Of a stretch of DNA of 5,306 nt, positions 1 through 4,910 are shown piece by piece. Position 1 is the first letter of the stretch. The number at the start of each line of letters is the position of its first letter. Origin of the DNA: an uncultured Burkholderiales bacterium (lineage in GTDB: Bacteria > Pseudomonadota > Gammaproteobacteria > Burkholderiales > Burkholderiaceae_C); assembly GCA_903953985.1 (NCBI GenBank), contig CAJBLW010000049.1, positions 1 through 5,306 on the forward strand. Reading direction: 5' to 3'. Under the pieces are notes generated by a model, which saw only the letters and a list, made by a program, of their open reading frames with translations, ran no database searches and was not told where the DNA came from. Made by a program: the position numbers and the translations under genes.

Positions 1-643
1 GCCATGCCAATTCGGCCAAGCGACCGACCAAGGGAAAATCGGCCACCGCATCGGGATCGTCTTTGGACAGGGCAATGTAAGCCCCCCAGGAAGCCGCCGC
101 CCAATAGGCCACGCCCACTTGATCGGGTCGCAGCGCCGGCCAGCGCGAGGCTTGCGGCTGCGCCAGGGCAGCAGAAAACCCGGGGCTCGTCTGATTCAAA
201 GCGGCCATGGCGTGACGGTGTGCACGCCAATACATGCGCTGCGCTCGCTGGTTGAGCCGGTGCGCGGCCTTGGCATCGGTGCTGACCAAGCGTTCGGCTT
301 CGAAAGCCACAAACGCGTAGGCATATTGCGTGAAGCCCGAGGCCACCGACTCGGCCAAGGGCAAGTGACCCGGCGACTGTCGCAACAAGGATTCGGACAG
401 TTTGAGATAAAAAGCACTGGCCTCACGGGCCAAACCCATGTCCTCTTCAGTCGCTTGGCCTTGTGCAGTGAGTGCGTCGGCGGCACTGTTGACCAGCAAT
501 TGGCGCGGCATGCAGGCGCACAGCAAACTGGCCATCAAAAGCATGCCCATCAGCCGCCAAGGCGCAGTGAAGCGGTCGGGGGAGCCTACCGAGGTTCTGG
601 TGAATAACATGGCACCAGCATGGGTGCGAGGGAGAGCGGTCAT
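1..643 (-). CDS. TRAP transporter TatT component family lipoprotein, partial (C-terminus beyond left edge)
   Basis: The frame stays open to the window edge (214 codons visible). It reads as a TatT-like protein, the helical TPR-type partner of TRAP transporter substrate-binding proteins first described as Treponema pallidum Tp0956/Tp0957. Visible support: a hydrophobic segment at residues 31-43 ends in a lipobox (L41-C42-A43-C44), so Cys44 is the likely lipidated residue of a periplasmic lipoprotein. It is followed by family-like helical blocks, YAYAFVAFEAERL (108-119) and AYWAAASWGAYIALSKDDPD (179-198). Start choice is uncertain: in-frame ATGs lie at 685, 670, 643 and 610, and none has a well-spaced Shine-Dalgarno. 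An AGGAG at 686-690 abuts the first, and a GGAG at 658-661 is 14 bases from the ATG at 643. Even from 643 the segment before the hydrophobic core is long (about 30 residues), so translation may begin at 610. In related operons a DctP-type binding protein and DctQ/DctM permeases follow; here they would lie left of the window. Family assignment is from remembered sequence patterns. Confidence 0.8.
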   Translation of the reverse strand, partial: MTALPRTHAGAMLFTRTSVGSPDRFTAPWRLMGMLLMASLLCACMPRQLLVNSAADALTAQGQATEEDMGLAREASAFYLKLSESLLRQSPGHLPLAESVASGFTQYAYAFVAFEAERLVSTDAKAAHRLNQRAQRMYWRAHRHAMAALNQTSPGFSAALAQPQASRWPALRPDQVGVAYWAAASWGAYIALSKDDPDAVADFPLVGRLAELAW

Positions 644-833
644 GGTTTGGGAAGCGTCTCCGTTGTGCATCGTGGTGGCTACCATCTCCTGCGTCGAAAA
701 TCGTGAGTGTTAAAAATTACTCAGTTTATTTGTGGCCCATGAATAATTTGTGACACACAGCCTTCCGCGATAATCTCGCCACCCTTGACGCAACGGCCCA
801 CACACTTGGCGGGCCATTTTTCGGAACCCAAAC
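644..833. promoter_or_regulatory. Divergent intergenic region between tatT-like gene and dapD
   Basis: This AT-richer spacer must carry the promoters of both divergent genes. For dapD a candidate is TTGTGA (748-753) with GATAAT (769-774), but the 15-base spacer is short. A direct repeat ATTTGTG occurs at 728-734 and 746-752, 18 bases apart, and the second copy overlaps the candidate -35, so it could be a regulator site. The dapD ribosome-binding site is weak: a GGA at 823-825 lies 8 bases before the ATG. A TTGACG at 785-790 looks like a -35 but has no matching -10. I see no convincing promoter on the minus strand and no riboswitch fold such as a lysine riboswitch. Only the spacer itself is certain. 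Confidence 0.35.
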
Positions 834-1811
834 ATGAGCACACTCCAAACCACCGGCGCACGCGCCACAGGCCTGGCCACCATCGCTGCTGACGGCACCG
901 TGCTGGACACCTGGTTCCCGGCCCCCGAACTGGCTGCCGACGTGACCGCCAGCGGCAGCACCCGCCTGACCCAGGCCGAAGCCGTCGCCGCTTTGGGCGC
1001 TGACGTGGCGCAAGCCTTGGTCGCCTGCAGCGTGCGCAACGCCACCGTTGTGGCGGTTCGCACCGAGATCAAAAGCCTGGCCGACGCGCCCGCCGACACG
1101 CACGACGCCTACCTGCGGCTGCACCTGCTGAGCCACCGCCTGGTGTTGCCGCACGGTGCCAACGTGACCGGCATCTTTGGCCTGCTGCCCAACGTGGCCT
1201 GGACCAACTTTGGCCCCTGCGCGCTGGCCGACGTGCCCGCCGCACGCCTGAAGGCCCGTGGCACAGGCCGCGTGCTGGAAATCAAAGGCCTGGACAAGTT
1301 CCCACAAATGACCGATTACGTGATCCCGTCGGGCGTGCGCATTGCCAACGCTGACCGCGTGCGCCTGGGCGCGCACCTGGCCAGCGGCACCACCGTCATG
1401 CACGAAGGCTTTTGCAACTTCAACGCCGGCACCCTGGGCGCCAGCATGGTCGAAGGCCGCATCAGCGCGGGTGTGGTGGTGGACGACGCCAGCGACATCG
1501 GCGGCAGCGCGTCCATCATGGGCACGCTCTCGGGTGGTGGCAAAGAAGTCATCAAGGTCGGCAAGCGCTGCCTGCTGGGCGCCAACGCCGGCATCGGCAT
1601 CTCGCTGGGCGACGACTGCATCGTTGAGGCCGGTTGCTACATCACCGGCGGCAGTCGCGTCCAGATGCCCGACGGCTCGGTCATGAAAGCCAAGTACCTG
1701 TCCGGTAAAAACGGCATCCTGTTCCGCCGCGATTCACAGTCGGGCGCGCTGCACGCCATCCCGCGCAACAAGAGCTGGGGCGAGTTGAACGCTGAGTTGC
1801 ACAAGAACTGA
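834..1811 (+). CDS. dapD: 2,3,4,5-tetrahydropyridine-2,6-dicarboxylate N-succinyltransferase, long (actinobacterial/Pseudomonas) type
   Basis: This cytoplasmic enzyme transfers succinyl from succinyl-CoA to tetrahydrodipicolinate, giving N-succinyl-2-amino-6-ketopimelate on the route to meso-diaminopimelate and lysine. The 325 residues match the long DapD class (M. tuberculosis about 317, P. aeruginosa about 344) rather than the roughly 274-residue E. coli class. The N-terminal domain has TVLDTWFPAPEL (22-33). The middle domain has AYLRLHLLSHRLVLPHG (92-108) and LLPNVAWTNFGPCA (117-130). A left-handed beta-helix of hexapeptide repeats follows from about 165 to 285, with VMHEGFCNFNAGT (188-200), MVEGRISAGVVV (205-216), SIMGTLSGGGK (227-237) and GANAGIGISLGDD (249-261). 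Glu207 in the MVEGRIS motif corresponds to the acidic residue proposed as important in the mycobacterial enzyme. The ATG at 834 is preceded by a weak GGA; the N-terminus matches the family from about residue 11. The gene stands alone, divergent from the TatT gene and closed by a terminator. Whether the genome also has a short-type dapD cannot be seen here. Confidence 0.93.
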   Translation: MSTLQTTGARATGLATIAADGTVLDTWFPAPELAADVTASGSTRLTQAEAVAALGADVAQALVACSVRNATVVAVRTEIKSLADAPADTHDAYLRLHLLSHRLVLPHGANVTGIFGLLPNVAWTNFGPCALADVPAARLKARGTGRVLEIKGLDKFPQMTDYVIPSGVRIANADRVRLGAHLASGTTVMHEGFCNFNAGTLGASMVEGRISAGVVVDDASDIGGSASIMGTLSGGGKEVIKVGKRCLLGANAGIGISLGDDCIVEAGCYITGGSRVQMPDGSVMKAKYLSGKNGILFRRDSQSGALHAIPRNKSWGELNAELHKN

Positions 1812-1833
1812 TTTTTTCAGCTCCTTTTTAAAG

Positions 1834-1868
1834 AAAACGGCGTGCGCGCTAAAGCGGCACGCCGTTTT
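1834..1868. terminator. Rho-independent terminator, probably bidirectional
   Basis: A perfect 12-base inverted repeat, AAAACGGCGTGC (1834-1845) and GCACGCCGTTTT (1857-1868), flanks an 11-base loop in which CGC and GCG can extend the stem past one bulged G. The A-run on one side and T-run on the other let it work on both strands. It lies 22 bases after the dapD stop and 20 bases beyond the stop of the convergent PIN toxin gene, so it can end both transcripts. Confidence 0.85.
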
Positions 1869-1888
1869 GCATTCAAGACAACAAAGCG

Positions 1889-2287
1889 CTAACCGCTGAC
1901 CCTGGCTGTAAACAGCAGCACCCATGCATCTCGGGGGCTCAGGATTTGCATGTCGCTTTCGCGGCCCCAAGTAAGCACGCGTTTATCACCCGTGATGAAT
2001 ACCCCGGCCCCTGCTAGGCTGGCTGCTCTGACCAACCGGACATCGTTGTCATCGGCAGGTTCGCTCACATCTGGCACGCACTTGGCCTCTGCCCAAATGT
2101 CATCAAACAACGCCCGAGATTGTGGCAATTGTGGAAATTTTCTCTCCAGCACCTCATGTGCTTCGACCTGCACCAGCTGGGTGGTCAACAGCCAGTCGCG
2201 CTGATGGCATTCGGTCAAGATCGCTTCGCACAGGCCCGCAAACACTGTGGCCGACAGCCAAACATTGGTGTCAAGAAAAACCTTCAC
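1889..2287 (-). CDS. PIN-domain toxin of a type II toxin-antitoxin system (putative endoribonuclease)
   Basis: The 132-residue protein is a single PIN domain, a metal-dependent RNase fold used by VapC-like and other PIN-family toxins. The acidic residues expected for Mg/Mn binding are visible: Asp6 in KVFLDTNVW (2-10), Glu45 in VEAHEVLERKF (41-51), Asp82 in PADDNDVRLVRAA (77-89) and Asp101 in ITGDKRVL (98-105). The C-terminal ILSPRDAW (115-122) resembles the closing motif of the 'putative toxin-antitoxin system toxin component, PIN family' group, so this label is safer than VapC. The start is GTG at 2287-2285. It overlaps the antitoxin stop in a GTGA tetranucleotide and has an AGGA at 2294-2297, 6 bases upstream and inside the antitoxin gene, so translation is probably coupled to the antitoxin. 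The likely role is RNA cleavage when free and inactivity when bound by the antitoxin. The RNA target cannot be predicted from the sequence. All four acidic positions are present, so the toxin appears intact. Confidence 0.88.
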   Translation of the reverse strand: MKVFLDTNVWLSATVFAGLCEAILTECHQRDWLLTTQLVQVEAHEVLERKFPQLPQSRALFDDIWAEAKCVPDVSEPADDNDVRLVRAASLAGAGVFITGDKRVLTWGRESDMQILSPRDAWVLLFTARVSG

Positions 2288-2511
2288 GACTTATCCTGCA
2301 GGATGTCTTCCTCGGTTAGCCAACCTGCCTGGCGGGCTGCGCCGCCCAGTTCTGTGTGTGCTTTCTGCAAGGCCTGGCGGAGACGATAGCCACGTAAGGA
2401 CTCTGCCAGCAAGTCACGCACGACCTCACTTTTGGTTTTACCGGTCTGCTCGCAGGCCAGCTGCAAATCGCGCTCTTCCCGATCGGTTAAGCGAACAGTC
2501 AATGAACTCAT
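2284..2511 (-). CDS. Ribbon-helix-helix antitoxin of the PIN toxin
   Basis: The 75-residue protein has the layout of a CopG/MetJ/Arc-type antitoxin. A short beta-strand, SLTVRLT (3-9), is followed by helix 1, DREERDLQLACEQTG (10-24), a turn KTKS (25-28), and helix 2, EVVRDLLAESLRGY (29-42). The basic, flexible C-terminal tail (43-75, with LGGAARQAGWLTEEDI at 55-70) probably wraps the toxin. The ATG at 2511-2509 was chosen because AAAGGA (2517-2522) sits 5 bases before it and the RHH strand begins right after it. An open frame extends to 2682, but that stretch has no RHH-like sequence. The dimer would bind DNA through the strand and autorepress the operon together with the toxin; the repeats just upstream are the likely target. 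Partner and order (antitoxin first, 4-base overlap with the toxin) are typical of type II modules. Confidence 0.88.
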   Translation of the reverse strand: MSSLTVRLTDREERDLQLACEQTGKTKSEVVRDLLAESLRGYRLRQALQKAHTELGGAARQAGWLTEEDILQDKS

Positions 2512-2516
2512 GTCGT

Positions 2517-2522
2517 TCCTTT
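2517..2522 (-). promoter_or_regulatory. Ribosome-binding site of the antitoxin gene
   Basis: AAAGGA on the minus strand lies 5 bases before the ATG at 2511. It fixes the antitoxin start there rather than at the upstream in-frame ATG at 2682. Confidence 0.7.
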
Positions 2523-2546
2523 CTGGGGACAAAGTTATCGCCCACC

Positions 2547-2586
2547 CTGTAAGACACTGTAATACAGCATTGCAAAAGATGCAATG
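2547..2586. promoter_or_regulatory. Operator-like direct and inverted repeats upstream of the toxin-antitoxin operon
   Basis: Two tandem 10-base units, CTGTAAGACA (2547-2556) and CTGTAATACA (2557-2566), differ at one base. The second is part of the perfect palindrome CTGTAATACAG (2557-2567). Next to it is the inverted repeat CATTGCA (2568-2574) / TGCAATG (2580-2586) with a 5-base loop. A 10-base spacing places sites on the same DNA face, as RHH dimers often need. On the minus strand a weak -10-like GATAAC (2533-2538) would put the repeats over the -35 region, consistent with autorepression. The repeats are seen directly; their role is inferred. Confidence 0.45.
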
Positions 2587-2587
2587 G

Positions 2588-2730
2588 AGCCTGCTCGGGG
2601 CCTGGGGAAGATAGCGCTTTCTGTGCTGGCGGATTGGGCGATTCTGGTCCTGCAGACCCACCCGGTTTAAAAAGAGACGCAAAGCACCAAGAGCGCGGAG
2701 GGTTTTCAGCCCTCGGGTCGGGCGGGCAGA
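2588..2730. other. Intergenic spacer between the toxin-antitoxin operon and the acetoacetyl-CoA synthetase gene
   Basis: I find no gene here. It includes a weak hairpin after the acetoacetyl-CoA synthetase stop (2698-2714) and a purine-rich stretch (2670-2702). No other structure stands out. Confidence 0.5.
2698..2714 (-). terminator. Weak hairpin downstream of acetoacetyl-CoA synthetase
   Basis: GAGGG (2698-2702) pairs with CCCTC (2710-2714) around a 7-base loop, starting 16 bases past the stop codon on the minus strand. One more pair is possible beyond a mismatch. The nearest T-rich run on that strand (about 2668-2675) is over 20 bases further on, so it does not meet the usual intrinsic terminator pattern. 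Confidence 0.25.
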
Positions 2731-4851
2731 TCAGGCCTTGGCTAAATGCGTTTTGGCCAGCTCCACATACCAATCCAAACAACCCGGGTTGGCCATAGCG
2801 TCCCGGTTGACGACCTTTTCCAGCGGCTGACCCAGCATGAGTTTCTTGATCGGCAGCTCTTGCTTTTTGCCGGACAAGGTGCGCGGGATCTCGGCCACCT
2901 GGAAAATTTCATTCGGGATGAAACGGGGGCTAAGCGCTACCTTGATGGCATTGTTGAGCTTGGCTTTGATCGCATCGTCAAACGCCGGTCCCGGGCGCAG
3001 CACCACAAACAGCGGCATGTAGCTTTCTTTTCCCAAGTATTCCAGGTCCACCACCATCGAGTCCATGACTTCGGGCAGGGCTTCCACCGCGCTGTACAAC
3101 TCGCTGGTGCCCATGCGCAGGCCATAGCGATTGATGGTCGCGTCACTGCGGCCAAAGATCACGCAGCCTTCGCCCACGCCTTGGGTATCGCCGATGCGCA
3201 GCCAGTCACCATGCCGCCATACGCCGCCCATGCTGGCCGGGCCGTCACCGCCGCCGGGTTGGCGGCCGTGGCCTGCGGGGTACATCTCAAAATAGCTGGC
3301 CAGATAGCGGGCGTTGTCCTTGTCGTTCCAGAAGTAAAGCGGCATGGAAGGGATGGGCTGCGCGCAAATCAGCTCGCCGACCTCGCCCAAAACGGGCTCG
3401 CCCGCCTCGTTCCAGGCTTCGACCGCGCAACCCAGTTCGCGGCACTGCATGACGCCAGGCTCTTGCGGCAACTCGCGGTGGCCACCCAAAAAAGCACCCG
3501 CAAAATCGGTGCCGCCCGAAATGTTGCACCACCAGATGTCGGGGCCGATGTTTTTAAATTGCGCCGTGCCCCAGCTTTGGGTTTCGGGCGACAAGGGCGA
3601 TCCGGTGGTGCCCAGGGCGCGCACCGCAGACAAATCGCCGCAACGCACGATGTCCACGCCCGCCTTTTGGCAGTTGGCAAAAAAGGCCGCGCCCGCGCCA
3701 AAGAAGCTCACCTTCTCTTGCGCCGCCAAGCGCCACAAAATGCCCCAGTCCGGGTTGTCTTTGCTGCCGCCAGGGTTGCCGTCATAAATCACACAGGTCA
3801 CACCATTCAGCAAGCCCGCCACCTGCGCGTTCCACATGACCCAGCCAGTAGAGCTGTACCAATGAAAACGCTCGCCCCAGCTGTTGGGGTGGTAGCTGCA
3901 GCCAATGTCGTTGTGCAAAATCTTGTTGGCCAGCGCCACGATCACGGTGCCGCCGTGGCCATGCACGATGGGTTTGGGCAGGCCGGTTGTGCCGCTCGAA
4001 TAAACAATCCACAGCGGGTGATCGAACGGCAGCCACATGGGCTCAAAGGCCTGCACGGCGGCATCGTCTCGCGCGGTGATGGCCGACATTTGCACGCTGG
4101 CACCCACATCACACTGGGCCAGGTCGAGTGTGCCCAGGTTGTCGTGCACGATGACGTGTTGCACGCTGGGCAGCGCGTCGCGCAGCTCCTGCACCACGCC
4201 CATGCGGTCAAAGTCGCGCCCGCCGTAGCTCACGCCGTCCACTGCGATCAACACCTTGGGCTCGATCTGCTTGAAGCGGTCGAGCACCGCATGGGTGCCC
4301 ATGTCGGGCGCGCAGATGCTCCAAACGCCGCCCACGCTGACAGTGGCCAAAAACGCCACCATCGCCTCGGGGATGTTGGGCAAATACGCCGCCACCCGGT
4401 CCCCCGGTTGCACCCCCTGGGCTTGCAGGTGCAAGGCCATGGCCGCGACCTGGCGGCGCAGTTCGGGCCAGGTCATTTCGCGGCGCAAGCCTTTTTCGTT
4501 GTGGCTGATGACCGCCAAAAACCCGGCCGCATGGGCTGGCTGTACATGCCGAAAAACCTGGTGCGCGTAATTGGTCTGGGCACCGGGAAACCATTTGGCC
4601 CCCGGCATGACGTTGTTCGACAGCACCGCCGTGTGCGGCGTGGGCGACTGAAAATCAAAGTAATCCCAAATGCTTTGCCAAAACGCATCCAACTCGGTCA
4701 CCGACCATCGCCAGAGGTTTTTGTAAGTGGCAAAGCTCAGGCCGCGCTCATCGCGCAGCCAGTTTTGGTACAGCCTGATCTGGGGCAGGTAGGGTGCAGA
4801 GGCAGAAGGTCGTGTCACGGTGTTCATGCATTGCAGCGTATCAGCGGCCAT
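2731..4851 (-). CDS. aacS: Acetoacetyl-CoA synthetase (acetoacetate-CoA ligase)
   Basis: This cytoplasmic ANL-superfamily enzyme activates acetoacetate with ATP and CoA to acetoacetyl-CoA through an acyl-AMP (EC 6.2.1.16), as in reuse of ketone bodies or polyhydroxybutyrate breakdown products. In the 706-residue reading the ACS-type N-terminal domain covers about 28-100 (NWLRDERGLSFATYKNLWRW at 30-49; ARFF-like AKWFPGAQTNYAHQVF at 85-100). The P-loop is VYSSGTTGLPK (283-293). NISGGTDFAGAF (443-454) replaces the usual YGxTE motif and is typical of this ligase group. HGDW (547-550) supplies the ribose-binding Asp549, followed by GRSDATINRYGLRMGTSELY (567-586). The catalytic C-terminal lysine is Lys662 in PRTLSGKKQELP (656-667), a site often acetylated in relatives. 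The C-terminal ANPGCLDWY (687-695) also matches the family. A Gly-rich stretch at about 527-543 looks like a short insertion before HGDW. An in-frame stop lies 12 bases upstream of the ATG at 4851. A second ATG at 4827 (Met9) is equally possible, since neither has a clear ribosome-binding site and homology begins later. Confidence 0.95.
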   Translation of the reverse strand: MAADTLQCMNTVTRPSASAPYLPQIRLYQNWLRDERGLSFATYKNLWRWSVTELDAFWQSIWDYFDFQSPTPHTAVLSNNVMPGAKWFPGAQTNYAHQVFRHVQPAHAAGFLAVISHNEKGLRREMTWPELRRQVAAMALHLQAQGVQPGDRVAAYLPNIPEAMVAFLATVSVGGVWSICAPDMGTHAVLDRFKQIEPKVLIAVDGVSYGGRDFDRMGVVQELRDALPSVQHVIVHDNLGTLDLAQCDVGASVQMSAITARDDAAVQAFEPMWLPFDHPLWIVYSSGTTGLPKPIVHGHGGTVIVALANKILHNDIGCSYHPNSWGERFHWYSSTGWVMWNAQVAGLLNGVTCVIYDGNPGGSKDNPDWGILWRLAAQEKVSFFGAGAAFFANCQKAGVDIVRCGDLSAVRALGTTGSPLSPETQSWGTAQFKNIGPDIWWCNISGGTDFAGAFLGGHRELPQEPGVMQCRELGCAVEAWNEAGEPVLGEVGELICAQPIPSMPLYFWNDKDNARYLASYFEMYPAGHGRQPGGGDGPASMGGVWRHGDWLRIGDTQGVGEGCVIFGRSDATINRYGLRMGTSELYSAVEALPEVMDSMVVDLEYLGKESYMPLFVVLRPGPAFDDAIKAKLNNAIKVALSPRFIPNEIFQVAEIPRTLSGKKQELPIKKLMLGQPLEKVVNRDAMANPGCLDWYVELAKTHLAKA

Positions 4852-4866
4852 GCCCCGCTGTCACGC
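4834..4866 (-). promoter_or_regulatory. Possible promoter with extended -10 for acetoacetyl-CoA synthetase
   Basis: On the minus strand GTGACA (4861-4866) is followed, 18 bases on, by TACGCT (4837-4842 approximately), preceded by TGA as in an extended -10. The -10 ends about 7 bases before the ATG at 4827. If real, transcription would begin at or next to that ATG, giving a leaderless mRNA and making Met9 the true start. The matches to consensus are modest. Confidence 0.25.
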
Positions 4867-4900
4867 GCATCAACCCTGAAACATGCACCTAGGTGACAGC
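4857..4900. repeat. Inverted repeat and palindrome between adenosyltransferase and acetoacetyl-CoA synthetase genes
   Basis: GCTGTCAC (4857-4864) and GTGACAGC (4893-4900) form a perfect 8-base inverted repeat with 28 bases between. A second, overlapping perfect palindrome CACCTAGGTG occupies 4886-4895. The right arm is shared, so two pairings compete. There is no T-run, so this does not look like an intrinsic terminator. It may be an operator or chance. Confidence 0.4.
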
Positions 4901-4910
4901 CCCAGAAACT

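Noticed and set aside
196..486. 96-codon minus-strand frame in the left part of the window
   Set aside because: It is in a different frame from the TatT-like gene covering the same bases and has no family signature. The plus-strand frame at 119-607 is rejected for the same reason.
785..790. TTGACG as a -35 element for dapD
   Set aside because: No -10-like hexamer lies 16-18 bases downstream; the region there is GC-rich.
726..1403. 225-codon minus-strand frame opposite dapD
   Set aside because: His/Gln/Gly-rich shadow of dapD without domain features or a plausible ribosome-binding site.
2512..2682. N-terminal extension of the antitoxin to the ATG at 2682
   Set aside because: The extension has no RHH-like sequence, covers the operator-like repeats and lacks a ribosome-binding site, whereas the ATG at 2511 has AAAGGA 5 bases upstream.
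2670..2702. Purine-rich stretch with GACGCAAAGCACCAAGAG
   Set aside because: It recalls GCAAAG-type noncoding motifs scattered in some environmental genomes, but only one copy is present here and no repeat period can be shown.
2746..4896. 716-codon open frame on the plus strand opposite acetoacetyl-CoA synthetase
   Set aside because: It mirrors the third-position GC bias of the real gene. The translation is rich in His, Gln, Val and Arg with no recognisable domain, while the minus-strand frame is a full, motif-complete enzyme.
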